Origin: Desulfobacterales bacterium GWB2_56_26
GTDB taxonomy: Bacteria > Desulfobacterota > Desulfobulbia > Desulfobulbales > Desulfocapsaceae
Length of the DNA stretch: 43,815 nt
Assembly (NCBI GenBank): GCA_001799365.1
Contig: MGTI01000014.1
Coordinates: 1-43,815, forward strand
Reading direction: 5' to 3'
The notes under the pieces: generated by a model
Seen by the model: the letters and a program-made list of their open reading frames with translations, nothing else
Databases searched by the model: none
Told to the model about the DNA's origin: nothing
Program-made: the position numbers and the translations under genes
Part shown: one piece after another, positions 1 through 9,000 of the stretch
Numbering within the stretch: the stretch's first letter is position 1
Layout of the letters: each line of letters begins with the position of its first letter

Positions 1-2
1 AG

Positions 3-146
3 CGGGATGGAATTGCGAAAAATTACGCCATTTGGAAAAAGGAGCGGCTCTCGCTCACCCTGTCCATCGCCTGTCTGAAACGGCGCAAGGACGAACCGGT
101 ACTTCAGGCCCTCTTTTCCCTTCTCTCGGACATCTGGACGGATTGA
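3..146 (+). CDS. C-terminal fragment, possibly a LysR-type regulator
   Basis: An open frame enters from the left edge and ends at TGA after about 47 codons (it ends SLLSDIWTD). It converges with the TPR gene 15 bases further on, and no competing gene covers it, so it looks like the real tail of a truncated gene. The composition (a beta-strand-like LTLSIACLKR followed by an amphipathic helix) resembles the end of a LysR substrate-binding domain. That family call is inference from a short stretch. The gene start lies outside the window. Confidence 0.4.
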   Translation, partial: RDGIAKNYAIWKKERLSLTLSIACLKRRKDEPVLQALFSLLSDIWTD

Positions 147-161
147 CCAAATATCCGGTCA

Positions 162-968
162 TCACCTGCTTTCATCCTTCGCCAGTTCCATCAGCCGCTG
201 TTCCGCCCATTTTCTGTATACCTTTTCTTCCGGAGTCTTCGGCTTCATGGCCAGGACCTTTTCGAACAACTCCCGGGCTTCTTGAGCCTGCCCGAGCCGT
301 TGCCGAAAGAGACCCAGGTCATAGTAATAAACAGAATAGTCGGGGCGCAGTTCGATGGCCTTCTGCATGAGAGCCACGGCATTATCGGTCGTCAGTTCTT
401 CCGGCAAGCCGCCGAAAAACATCGATGCCAGCATTCTTTCCAAAGAGCCGACTGCGCCGACCTTCAGATTCAGCCAGCTGAAGATATAGATGGGGTCGGG
501 ATCGTCCTGGGCTGAGGCTATCAGCACCGGCAGTTCCCGATGCAGTTCCCTTACGATGCGTACCTGGTCGCCGGACGGCATAAAACCAGCCGTCTTTGCC
601 TTGGCCACCACCTGGAGGAGTCTTGCCTGATAGTCCTCAGGCTTCAACAGGAGTGCCCGCTCGGCATAGGCTGCCAGTTTCAGATAGTGCTGTTTCTGCT
701 CTTCCGATCCTTTCTCCCGGTACAGCCAGCCCTGGCGAAAATGCAGAAATCCCGCATTGAGCAAGGCCTGATAGTTATCCGGCTCCTCCGCCAGAATATG
801 CTCAAATAACTGCAGGGCCTCAACTTCCCTGTTATTCTCCCGAAGTTGAACGGCATGGGCCAGCTGATCATCCTGTACGGCATTCGCCGAAATACAAGAG
901 AGTGGAACAAAGCAGCATATCACTACCAGGGGAACAATTCGAGCGAGGAAAAAATCGAGTCGTGACAT
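162..968 (-). CDS. Secreted/anchored TPR-repeat protein
   Basis: This is a protein of about 268 residues. It has an N-terminal hydrophobic export segment (PLVVICCFVPLSC) followed by tetratricopeptide-type helical pairs. The clearest are near residues 45-75 (ALQLFEHILAEEPDNYQALL), 95-125 and 205-255 (an ELRPDYSVYYYDLG unit, then QAREL and VLAMKPKT). TPRs form protein-binding scaffolds, so an envelope adaptor role is likely, but no partner is visible. The ORF track opens at a TTG (995); I prefer the ATG at 968, directly before the export segment. A cysteine in the signal region could be a lipidation site, but the residues before it (PLS) do not make a good lipobox. A dispersed repeat (987-1029) lies directly upstream. 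Confidence 0.75.
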   Translation of the reverse strand: MSRLDFFLARIVPLVVICCFVPLSCISANAVQDDQLAHAVQLRENNREVEALQLFEHILAEEPDNYQALLNAGFLHFRQGWLYREKGSEEQKQHYLKLAAYAERALLLKPEDYQARLLQVVAKAKTAGFMPSGDQVRIVRELHRELPVLIASAQDDPDPIYIFSWLNLKVGAVGSLERMLASMFFGGLPEELTTDNAVALMQKAIELRPDYSVYYYDLGLFRQRLGQAQEARELFEKVLAMKPKTPEEKVYRKWAEQRLMELAKDESR

Positions 969-986
969 AGGATCTTTCGGGGTAAC

Positions 987-1029
987 TCCCCACAAGGGGA
1001 GATAAGTCCCTTCAAGAAATTCTTTCTAA
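987..1029. repeat. Dispersed repeat, family C, copy 1
   Basis: A 43-base sequence (hairpin CTCCCC-ACA-AGGGGAG, then CCTTCAAGAAATTCTTTCTAA) recurs with only a few differences at 5978-6020. Both copies sit just upstream of a start codon, here of the minus-strand TPR gene, but in opposite orientation relative to the gene. Confidence 0.6.
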
Positions 1030-1155
1030 GGTGTCTTGTCCTTCGGGTTCGTTTTCATACCCAATGATCATATACTGTAATGACAAATTTCACCGATAGA
1101 ACAAAATATTTTCTCCTCCGATCATATTGCTACCCACATGAGGGAACGGCCCTGA

Positions 1156-1187
1156 GATCCGCACCACAAACAGGAGTGGTGCGGATC
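1156..1187. terminator. Perfect 12-bp hairpin after the lipoprotein gene
   Basis: GATCCGCACCAC and GTGGTGCGGATC form a perfect stem around an 8-base loop. It lies 31 bases past the stop codon of the minus-strand lipoprotein gene. Neither strand has a clear T tract after it, so it may be an RNA-stabilising hairpin or an imperfect terminator. Confidence 0.5.
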
Positions 1188-1218
1188 GGGGTATGGAAGG
1201 AAAGCGGAAATCTCAGCC

Positions 1219-1452
1219 TTATTGACTCTTTGGCGCTCCAGGCTCCGCAGGTTTCTCTCCCGTTGTCTGACCGGGCTCCTGCGTCACTCCGGGTTGTTGT
1301 GTCCCGCCGGGTTGCTGCGTGGGTTGCTGCGTGGGTTGTTCAACCTTTTTCTCTCCGGTTTTCTCGGGCGGTTTGTCCCCATCGCAGGAGACAGTGGCTA
1401 AAGCGAGAAAGCTTGAAAAAACAACAGCGAGAATCATCCTGTAAGTTGCCAT
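1219..1452 (-). CDS. Small Pro/Gln-rich putative lipoprotein
   Basis: This 77-residue protein has a start chosen by a strong Shine-Dalgarno (GGGAGGAAGTA before ATG), ten codons inside the longer ORF in the track. It has an N-terminal hydrophobic export segment ending ALATVSC, consistent with lipidation on that cysteine, although Thr at -3 is not ideal. The rest is a low-complexity, charged, Pro/Gln/Thr-rich tail (QQPTQQPGGTQQPG), probably unstructured and exposed in the periplasm. It follows the DUF1328 gene by 42 bases on the same strand, so the two are probably co-transcribed. The function is unknown; an envelope-stress role is only a guess from the neighbour. Confidence 0.7.
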   Translation of the reverse strand: MATYRMILAVVFSSFLALATVSCDGDKPPEKTGEKKVEQPTQQPTQQPGGTQQPGVTQEPGQTTGEKPAEPGAPKSQ

Positions 1453-1494
1453 TACTTCCTCCCTTGGTTGATTATGCTTCACCGAAACGTGCTA

Positions 1495-1659
1495 TCAGAT
1501 ATGGGGCCTTCGTCCGAGGACGGCAAACACTACGGCAAGAATGAGACCTACGATAAAGAGAATCCAGGCGATATTTGCGGCAGTACCCGCAATACCAGTG
1601 AGACCCATTACACCCGCGACGATAGCAATGATAAGAAATATGACGGCTAATCCGATCAT
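1495..1659 (-). CDS. DUF1328 (YtjA-like) small membrane protein
   Basis: This 54-residue protein is missing from the ORF track because of its size. It reads [16 protein letters not shown], then a [13 protein letters not shown] turn, then [17 protein letters not shown] and a basic tail, GRRPHI. Two transmembrane helices joined by a G-x-T-G-I-A-G-x-A turn are the hallmark of the DUF1328/YtjA family, which is common in Proteobacteria and has no firmly known function. A very good ribosome site (AGAGGAGGAGC) precedes the ATG. The lipoprotein gene follows on the same strand. Confidence 0.88.
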   Translation of the reverse strand: MIGLAVIFLIIAIVAGVMGLTGIAGTAANIAWILFIVGLILAVVFAVLGRRPHI

Positions 1660-1825
1660 GACTGCTCCTCCTCTTGGTTGTACGGCAAAAACCTATTCGT
1701 GATGCCGATAGTTAGTTAGGTTTTATACAAGAGGTAAGATTGCTTCGCCGCCTTGTCAACTTGCCGGGCAAGACCGCCGATTGGCCCGGCGCAACCAGTG
1801 TCCTGTCAAGGTAAAAAGAAAAATG

Positions 1826-3832
1826 TCAATTGATGACAAATCTGCCGACCAAGGTCTTCAGTTGTTCCGAGAGACGCAGGAGCTCCTGGGAGTTTTGATC
1901 GACTTCCGAACCATTCTCGGATATCCGTCCGGCAGCGTGATCTACTTGAGTGATATCTGCCGAAACGAAACCTGCTTTTTCGGCGCTTTGCATAATATGA
2001 GTGTTGATATAGGCAAGCCCTGCCGATGTCTGGACAACATTACTGGTGATCTCGCTGGTTGCCACCGACTGTTGGTCAATTGCGGTCGAAATGGTAATGA
2101 TTATGTTGCTTACCTCACTTATTACCGCAGAAATCTCCCCGATGCTTTGCACAGCGCCCTGAGTGGCACCCTGAATACTGTCGATCTGTGACCTGATCTC
2201 TACGGTAGCCTGAGCCGTTTGTCCAGCCAATTGCTTGATTTCGTTGGCAACTACCGCAAATCCCCGGCCAGCCTCGCCGGCTCTGGCCGCTTCGATGGTG
2301 GCATTCAACGCAAGGAGGTTGGTCTGGGCGGAAATTTCGTTAATCGCCTCCGTCACCTTGCCGATTTCTTCGGCGGTCTGCCCCAGTTGATTCACCTGCC
2401 GCGAGGCCGTTTCCGTCTGAGTTACGGTCTGGGCGGCAATTATCCGAGCCTTCTCCGAGTTTTTGGCGATTTCCTGAATCGTCTTGTTCATCTCTTCTGC
2501 AGAGCGGACAATCAACTCCACATTTCCCGAGGCCTGCTGCATAGTGCTGGACACAGACTGCAGATTATTGCTCATCTCCTCCGTCACGGCAGCGGCGTTA
2601 TTGGAACGGGTCTTCATATGACCGGCACTCGTCGATAACTGGCCGGCAAGATCTGCCAAGCCGATTGACGAGCCGTTCAATTTCTCGGTGATATGGGCAA
2701 CCTCTTTGACGAGGGTATGAATTTTTTCGACAAAGACATTAAACCATTTGGCTTGTTCGCCCAACTCATCCTTTCGATCTTCCGTGAGTTTGCGGGTCAG
2801 GTCGCCTTCGCCTTCGGCAATGTCCTTCAGCATGTTGACGATGTTTTTTATCGGTCTGGTGGTACGAAAACCGGTGAAAAGCGAGATGCCGCTACCAAGC
2901 AGCAAACCGAGCGCCAGCAACAGGGTAATGCTCTTTGACGCCGTGCTTTTTGCCGTATCCATCAACACGGCCGTCCCCTGTTTGAAATCCCTGATCAAGG
3001 CCAGGATCTCGTCTTTTTGTTTCAGCATGCCGTCGGTCAGCCGTCGATTCTCTTCGCAAATTTTGGCGATCTGCTCGAATTGCGAGCCGCTGTACATGGC
3101 CATCGCTTGCCGGATCTGCGGAGGCACCTGTTTGATATCTTTATCATCGAGGGCCTCGGCCAGGAACGACCATTCCGAAAACGTTTCGGCAGCGAACTTC
3201 ATGCCATCGACAACCCGCTTCATGGCCTGGTTATCTTCATGGAGAAAATAGTTGTTTTCCGCAAGACGGGTGGTCACCATCAAGGTAAACAGTTTTTCCG
3301 TGACCGAGAGCAGTTCCTGCTCATAGGATGTGAGTTCTTTGCCGGCAATGAGTGCGTTGTTTTTCCGATCTTCCAGAGGGGTCTTGACCTTGTCGACAAG
3401 CAATTGGGTGGTGGTATCGTACGCCTGTGTCAGGGTCCCTTTAAGGCTTTTCAACTGCTTGGTGTTGCCGACTACTTTATCGAAAGAACCGTTGTACAGG
3501 AGGATATTGTCGGACAACAACTGCAAATGACTCAACAGCGCTCGGTCCTGAACCTCGGCCTGAAGCTGATCGCCCAGTTCCTTGACCCGGCTCATATTGT
3601 CCTTGAAGGCCTCGGCCTGCGCATCGTCCTGGCGAAGCAGATAGGTGCCCTGAAAGTCCTGGGCCGTGTAGATCGATTCCGCCAGTTTGCCCGCTTGATT
3701 GAAAAGCTGCACTTTCGCGGCGATGCCGTTCAGATTAAAAATACAGAAAAGCACACTGACCCCAAAGAGGACGAGGATGGCCACGGACCCCATCGACGTC
3801 TTCACCCAAAGCGGTAGACTTTTGACGTTCAT
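1826..3832 (-). CDS. Methyl-accepting chemotaxis protein
   Basis: This is a chemoreceptor of about 668 residues. Residues about 10-35 form the first membrane helix. A long, helix-rich periplasmic sensor follows (to about 298; no Cache fold seen, possibly a helical bimodular type). Then come a second membrane helix ([18 protein letters not shown]), a HAMP linker ([20 protein letters not shown]) and the cytoplasmic coiled coil with the signalling tip ([20 protein letters not shown], then [15 protein letters not shown]), which contacts CheA and CheW. There is no C-terminal CheR-tethering pentapeptide (the end is LVGRFVIN). I start at the ATG at 3832 because GAGAGGAAG precedes it; the track's start 18 codons upstream lacks this. 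The secreted Cache protein lies upstream on the same strand and could supply it with ligand information. Confidence 0.95.
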   Translation of the reverse strand: MNVKSLPLWVKTSMGSVAILVLFGVSVLFCIFNLNGIAAKVQLFNQAGKLAESIYTAQDFQGTYLLRQDDAQAEAFKDNMSRVKELGDQLQAEVQDRALLSHLQLLSDNILLYNGSFDKVVGNTKQLKSLKGTLTQAYDTTTQLLVDKVKTPLEDRKNNALIAGKELTSYEQELLSVTEKLFTLMVTTRLAENNYFLHEDNQAMKRVVDGMKFAAETFSEWSFLAEALDDKDIKQVPPQIRQAMAMYSGSQFEQIAKICEENRRLTDGMLKQKDEILALIRDFKQGTAVLMDTAKSTASKSITLLLALGLLLGSGISLFTGFRTTRPIKNIVNMLKDIAEGEGDLTRKLTEDRKDELGEQAKWFNVFVEKIHTLVKEVAHITEKLNGSSIGLADLAGQLSTSAGHMKTRSNNAAAVTEEMSNNLQSVSSTMQQASGNVELIVRSAEEMNKTIQEIAKNSEKARIIAAQTVTQTETASRQVNQLGQTAEEIGKVTEAINEISAQTNLLALNATIEAARAGEAGRGFAVVANEIKQLAGQTAQATVEIRSQIDSIQGATQGAVQSIGEISAVISEVSNIIITISTAIDQQSVATSEITSNVVQTSAGLAYINTHIMQSAEKAGFVSADITQVDHAAGRISENGSEVDQNSQELLRLSEQLKTLVGRFVIN

Positions 3833-3865
3833 TGTCACACTTCCTCTCGTTTCGCCAAACAATAT

Positions 3866-3902
3866 CCCTCCGGCCTCAAGGTACAACCCTTTGGCCGGAG
3901 GG
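3866..3902. terminator. Inverted repeat between Cache gene and chemoreceptor gene
   Basis: CCCTCCGGCC and GGCCGGAGGG pair perfectly (10 bp) around a 17-base loop. It lies in the 104-base space between two minus-strand genes. With no clean T run after it, partial termination or mRNA-end protection between the two genes is more likely than full termination. Confidence 0.5.
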
Positions 3903-3936
3903 AGAAGTCTCCCCCGGTTTCCACTGGAGATCCTAT

Positions 3937-4425
3937 TTATTCCAAGTACATGCCTGCCCCTGCATAAACATTTTCATTGCCCATCAGGCAACCCTTCACA
4001 TAAGAGGTTTTTTGCGAAAACGCCTGCTCGCCCGGCTTCGGCCAGCGATAGTCGACCCACCCGCTGCCGTTGGCATATGTGGTGCTCTCTTTGGTTGCCT
4101 GGCTGGATTTTGCGGTTTCTGAAAAATCGGCGAAGAATCGTTTGCCGTTATCATCTTTCAACCCTATCAAGACTTTTCCTATCAATTCCGGCTTGACATG
4201 CATCAACGTCTTGCCTTTCATGTCGTTCACGAAGACATAATTATCGTTGCAGAAACGGATGGCCTTGACCTTCTCCAGACCGGCCTCGCCTTCTTGCTCC
4301 AGTATCTGCACGGCATTATCGACTGCAGTTTTGACTTCCTCTTTACTGCACGTCGTTGCCCAGGCCGTCGTTTGTCCGCACAGACAGAGAACCGCTCCCA
4401 CCGCCAACACCTTTCTCAGTTTCAT
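3937..4425 (-). CDS. Secreted single-Cache-domain protein
   Basis: This 162-residue protein has a clear signal peptide (KVLAVGAVLCLCGQTTAWA). The mature part reads like a Cache_2-type ligand-binding fold: a helix with EVKTAVDNAVQILEQEG, then the strand-turn-strand NYVFVNDMKGKTLMHVKPE, typical of Cache domains, and GSGWVDYRWPKPGE. Such domains normally form the extracellular sensor of chemoreceptors or kinases and bind small organic acids, amines or amino acids. Here the domain stands alone with no membrane anchor. The start is supported by AAAGGAGCATTTCG before the ATG. It precedes the chemoreceptor gene on the same strand with a hairpin between, suggesting a soluble sensor working with that receptor (inference). 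Confidence 0.85.
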   Translation of the reverse strand: MKLRKVLAVGAVLCLCGQTTAWATTCSKEEVKTAVDNAVQILEQEGEAGLEKVKAIRFCNDNYVFVNDMKGKTLMHVKPELIGKVLIGLKDDNGKRFFADFSETAKSSQATKESTTYANGSGWVDYRWPKPGEQAFSQKTSYVKGCLMGNENVYAGAGMYLE

Positions 4426-4630
4426 CGAAATGCTCCTTTACAGTAAAATTTTAGTCTCAAATCAAAAACATTGACCTTCCAGAACTATCGGAAAAATAAA
4501 ATAGGAAGTCAAGCCATGCTGGTTTTTTTGAAGAGGCGTGAGGATGAAAGGGAGAAGGAAACTCGGTGGAATCGGGGAGGATTAAAATGTTATCCCTGTA
4601 ATTGCCAGGTCTTCAGGCGATGCTGATGGT

Positions 4631-4795
4631 TTAACGCGGATAGGTGAATTCTATACCGGCCTCATGAAACCGGATATTAATCTCCAGGTTGATAGCCTGT
4701 TGAATATCCATAAAATGGTTATAACAGGGACTTGTCACCCAATAAACGATTTCAAATTTCAGGACAGAAATGCCGTACTCTGCAAAATGCGCTCG
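4631..4795 (-). pseudogene. MscS-family channel, C-terminal remnant
   Basis: This 54-codon open stretch (below the track's size limit) reads RAHFAEYGISVLKFEIVYWV, then MDIQQAINLEINIRFHEAGI and EFTYPR before TAA. This is the characteristic end of small-conductance mechanosensitive channels (FDRAHF..YG, FE.VYWV, MDIQQAINL.I..RF...GIEF.YP). The frame is closed by TGA just upstream, while the bases before it read VRFD in a neighbouring frame. One missing base would restore the usual VRFDRAHF. No channel body lies further upstream; that space is occupied by the opposite-strand DUF2156 gene. It is therefore a dead fragment. Confidence 0.75.
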
Positions 4796-5804
4796 TCAAA
4801 GCGTACCAGGGCGTTATACGAAAAATTTTCCGGGCGTGCCTGGCGATGTGTATTATGTTGTTGGCGTTATGAAAAACGAACAGAGCATGATATTTCGCCA
4901 GCACCATTCTTTTCCTGATGGCTTGAGAGATATGATCCCCGAATATCCGGCTGCCGCAGCCGTAACCATGGCGATTCGCCCCCTCCTCCACCCCTTGTTT
5001 CAGGCCCTGCCGGACGGGATATCCGAATTCACCTTTGCCAACATCTACCTGTTTCGGGCGGCACACAACTACCTGCTCTCGCGGCTGTCCGACGGGCGAA
5101 TTGTCATCCTCGGCAATGACCATGGCCATCCCTTCTTCATGTCGCCCTTCGGTCTGCCGGAGAAGCCGCTCCTCGACCTGCTGATGACCAACCATGGCAG
5201 GATGAAGTGCGTGGCCGCATCGCAAAAAGAATTTCTTGAAGCCATGGGCTTTGTGGTCACGGAGGACCGCGACAATTTCGATTACTTGTACCTGCGGCGG
5301 GAACTGGCCGAACTGACCGGGCGGAAATTTCAAAAGAAAAGAAACCTTATCAAAGGGTTCCTGAATAATTTCAACTGGGAGGGCCGGCCGCTGCTGCCTG
5401 AGCTGCTGGGCGATGCCATCGGCATCCTGGAGGCCTGGCGCAACGAGCACGACTCTGCCGGCGACTATGCAGCCGCCCGCGAGGCCCTGGAAAAGTCCGA
5501 AGAGCTGCAGCTATGCGGCGGCATCTACTATGTAGACGGACAGCCTGCGGCCTTTACGCTCGGCGAGGAACTGGCCTGCGGCACCAGTTTCGTCATCCAC
5601 TTCGAAAAAGCCCTCAACCGTTACAAGGGCATTTATCAATTTATCAATCAGGCTTTCGCCGGGATTCTCGGCGAAAGCTATACCACCATCAACCGCGAGC
5701 AGGATCTGGGCGAGGAAGGGCTCCGCCATGCCAAACTGAGTTACCGGCCGAGCGGCTTTGTGGAAAAGTTTTCGGCGACATTGCCCCATTCAGCGTATAA
5801 ATAA
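4770..5804 (+). CDS. DUF2156 / LPG-synthetase-C-like GNAT-fold protein
   Basis: The body reads as a DUF2156 protein, related to the acyltransferase-like catalytic domain of lysylphosphatidylglycerol synthases. Supporting stretches are ISEFTFANIYLFR, a KKRNLIKGFLNNF segment, LCGGIYYVDGQPAAFTLGEE, and a C-terminal YQFINQAFAGIL...TTINREQDLGEEGLRHAKLSY ending near YRPSGFVEKF. The substrate is unknown. The start is uncertain. The track's ATG at 4770 has AGGA 5 bases before it, but the first 50 codons are AT-richer, overlap the MscS remnant and add nothing family-like. ATGs at 4869 or 4932 (MIPEYPAAAA) fit the expected domain start better. The next gene begins 275 bases downstream, after a structured repeat. 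Confidence 0.82.
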   Translation: MPYSAKCARQSVPGRYTKNFPGVPGDVYYVVGVMKNEQSMIFRQHHSFPDGLRDMIPEYPAAAAVTMAIRPLLHPLFQALPDGISEFTFANIYLFRAAHNYLLSRLSDGRIVILGNDHGHPFFMSPFGLPEKPLLDLLMTNHGRMKCVAASQKEFLEAMGFVVTEDRDNFDYLYLRRELAELTGRKFQKKRNLIKGFLNNFNWEGRPLLPELLGDAIGILEAWRNEHDSAGDYAAAREALEKSEELQLCGGIYYVDGQPAAFTLGEELACGTSFVIHFEKALNRYKGIYQFINQAFAGILGESYTTINREQDLGEEGLRHAKLSYRPSGFVEKFSATLPHSAYK

Positions 5805-5977
5805 CAGCTTCGGCCTAACCATTCCCAACGTACTGCATACCTTCCGTCCAATAGACTGAGAAAATCTGTCAATTCCGACAAAGATCCGAACAATATCACT
5901 TTACCAGGTGAATTCAAACCGATTATTGACTAGAATAGAGAATCTTCACGGCTGTGTTTTACTCCATTTTTCCAATT

Positions 5978-6047
5978 TCCCCGACAAGGGGAATGAGTAC
6001 CTTCACGAAATTCTTTCTAAAAACAAGAAATGAATTTCTCAGGTACT
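5978..6047. repeat. Dispersed repeat, family C, copy 2, with hairpin
   Basis: The first 43 bases match copy 1 at 987-1029 (CCCC-GACA-AGGGG, then CCTTCACGAAATTCTTTCTAA). They continue into a long imperfect inverted repeat: AGTACC near 5996 pairs with GGTACT ending at 6047, and GAAATTC with GAATTTC. A third palindrome, CCCGTACGGG, lies about 6 bases further on, just before the activase start. If transcribed this is a strongly folded 5' leader. Confidence 0.6.
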
Positions 6048-6079
6048 AGTGACCCGTACGGGGTAAGAGGATCGGAGCC

Positions 6080-9000
6080 ATGCACAAGGATGTCGAGCAT
6101 TCGCTGGGAATATGTCTTGGTGCTTCAACTGTGTCGCTCGTCGAGGTTGAACGGCGGGCGGGAACACCGCCCGTAATCGTCAAACATGCTGCAAAGGCTC
6201 ATCAGGGCAGCGTCCGGGACTGTCTCGATGCCCTGCTGCAGGAAACCGGCAACCTGACCGAAAAAAAGCTCTGTGTCACCGGCCGCAACTTCCGTCACTC
6301 CCTCAATCTCTCCTCCATCTCCGAACCCGAAGCGACCGAACTCGCAGTCGGGCATATCCTGCCCGCGGATCATCCCTACCGGTTGGTAATTTCGGCCGGA
6401 GGTGAAACCTTTCTGGTTTACCACCTCGACGACCTGAACTGTATCGGCAACATCCACACCGGCAACAAATGCGCGGCCGGCACCGGCGATTTCTTTCTGC
6501 AGCAGCTGCGCCGGATGGATATTCCGCTGGCCGAGGCCACTGCAATGGAGCTGCCGGAAAAATCGTTCAGGATATCCGGGCGATGCTCAGTTTTCTGCAA
6601 GAGTGACTGCACCCACGCCCTCAACAAAGGGGTGGCAAAAAACGCGGTGGTCGCCGGGCTGACCAGCATGATGGCAGATAAACTGTTGGAGCTCATAAAA
6701 GATTTCGACATCGGTCACGTTCTGCTGGTCGGCGGCTGCGCCGGCAATACAGGCATGGTCCATTACCTCCGGCAAAAGATCGGCAATCTCTATATTCCCG
6801 CCGAAGCCGCCTATTTCGAGGCGCTCGGCGCGGCGCTCTGGGCGCTGGACCATGCTCCGCGTCCCTACCCCGGACGGGACCGACTCTTCTGCGACAACGC
6901 CTGCAATTTTTCTTTCCACAAGCCGCTCACCGCCTTCCGGCATCTGGTGCATTACAAAAACAGGCCGCACGGCAAGGCTGAAGCAGGCGACCATACGATC
7001 CTCGGCCTGGACGTCGGCTCCACCACCACCAAGGGCGTACTGCTGCGGCGCAACGACAAGGAGGTTCTCGCCTCCGCCTATCTGCGCACGAACGGCGATC
7101 CGGTGGGTGCCGCAAGAAATGTCTATCGGTCCCTCTGGGATCAACTGAGTGTGCCGGTTGTCATCGAGGCGGTCGGCGTGACCGGTTCCGGCCGCCAGAT
7201 TGCCGGCCTCCATGCCATGACCCCCGGCGTCGTCAATGAAATCATTGCCCACGCCACGGCCGCCGCCTTCTACGACCCGGAGGTCGATACCATTCTCGAA
7301 CTCGGCGGACAGGATGCCAAGTACACCTATCTCGCCAACGGCGTCCCCAACGATTATGCCATGAACGAGGCCTGCAGTGCCGGGACCGGCTCCTTCCTGG
7401 AAGAATCGGCCAGGGAAAGCCTGGGGCTTGAGGTGAGCGACATCGGCAACATGGCCTTCCTTGGTGAAAAACCGCCCAATTTCAGCGACCAATGCGCCGC
7501 CTTCATCAGCTCGGACATAAAAAACGGCGTGCAGCAGCGGATCTCGACCGAAAATATCGTCGCCGGCCTGGTTTACTCCGTGGCCCTCAACTTTATCAAC
7601 CGGGTCAAGGGCAATCGGCCGGTGGGTCAAAAAATCTTTATCCAGGGCGGCGTCTGTTACAACCAGGCAGTGCCCGTGGCCATGGCCGCCCTCACCGGCA
7701 AGGAAGTGATCGTCCCGCCCGATCCAGGCCTGATCGGGGCCTTCGGGGTCGCGCTTGAAGTCGAAAAGCGGCTCGAACAGGGGCTCATCCAACCGGCAGT
7801 CTTCGACCTCGAAGTACTGGCCACACGCGAGGTCGGCTACGAAAAACCCTTTATCTGCGGCGGCGGCAAGGAAAAATGCGACCGGAAGTGCGAGATCGCG
7901 CGGATTACCCTGGCCGGCAAAACCTATCCCTTCGGCGGCATCTGCAACCGCTACGACAACATGCTCCGCAACGCCGACATCGACAGCAGCGGCTGCAATC
8001 TGGTCGCCGCCCGCCAGAATTTGATTTTTGCCGGGGAAGAGTCGGAGACAGAGCACGCTCGCCCCACCGTCCGCATGAATCGGTCGTTTTTGATCAACAC
8101 CTATTATCCCTTTTACCGGCGCTATCTTGAGGAACTTGGCATGAACCTCATCCTGCCGAAGAGCGTATCCCCCGCCGGCATCGCCCGGCGGGGCGCCCAG
8201 TTCTGTTATCCGGCCGAACTCGCCCACGGCTATCTCGCGGACATGCTCGAACTTGCGGCCGATTTCACCCTGCTGCCCCACATCATAGGCATTCCCTCCG
8301 GCAACGGCGAGATGTCCTGCACCTGCGTCTTTGTCCAGAGCGAACCTTTTTACCTGAGAAGCGCCTTCCGGGAACTGGAGACTCCCGCCACGCTGTCGCC
8401 GACCCTCGATTTTTCCGCAGGTTTTCATGACCAGCAACGGGTGTTCGGGGAACTGACCGTAAAGCTCGGTCGAACCGCTCCCCAAGGCCGAAAAGCCTTT
8501 GCCTGCGCGCATGAGGAACAGACCAAATGCCGACGGCAGCTGAAGGAAATCGGCCAAAAATTCCTGACCGACCTCGAAAAGAGCCCGGACCGGTTCGCCG
8601 TGGTCCTTTTCGGCAGGCCGTACAACAGCTTCACCGACATCGCCAACAAAGGCATTGCAATGAAGTTTGCCACCCGGGGCGTGCCGATCGTCCCCTTCGA
8701 TCTCTTACCCTTTGAGGATCAAAACCTGGACGAGGAGATCAACATGTATTGGGCCATGGGCGATAGCCTGCTCCGCTGCGCCCGGTTCGTCGCGGGACAC
8801 CCGCAGCTCTTTGCCGCCTATATCACCAATTTTTCCTGCGGACCGGATTCCTTCATCATCACCTATTTCCGCGACACCATGGGCGCAAAACCGAGCCTCA
8901 CCCTGGAACTCGACAGCCACACTGCCGATGCCGGACTGGAAACGCGGATCGAGGCCTTCCTCGATATTGTCGGCACCTGCCGCAAACTGGGAAAATCGTT

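Noticed and set aside
1468-1650. 60-residue plus-strand ORF
   Set aside because: It is antisense to the DUF1328 gene, which has family motifs and a strong ribosome site.
4664-4918. 84-residue plus-strand ORF
   Set aside because: It overlaps the MscS remnant (other strand) and the DUF2156 gene in another frame; no ribosome site or motif.
6587-8557. 656-residue minus-strand ORF opposite the activase
   Set aside because: It is antisense to a gene with clear family motifs, and its translation is Gly/Ala/Asp-rich with no recognisable domain; it is an artefact of high third-position GC.
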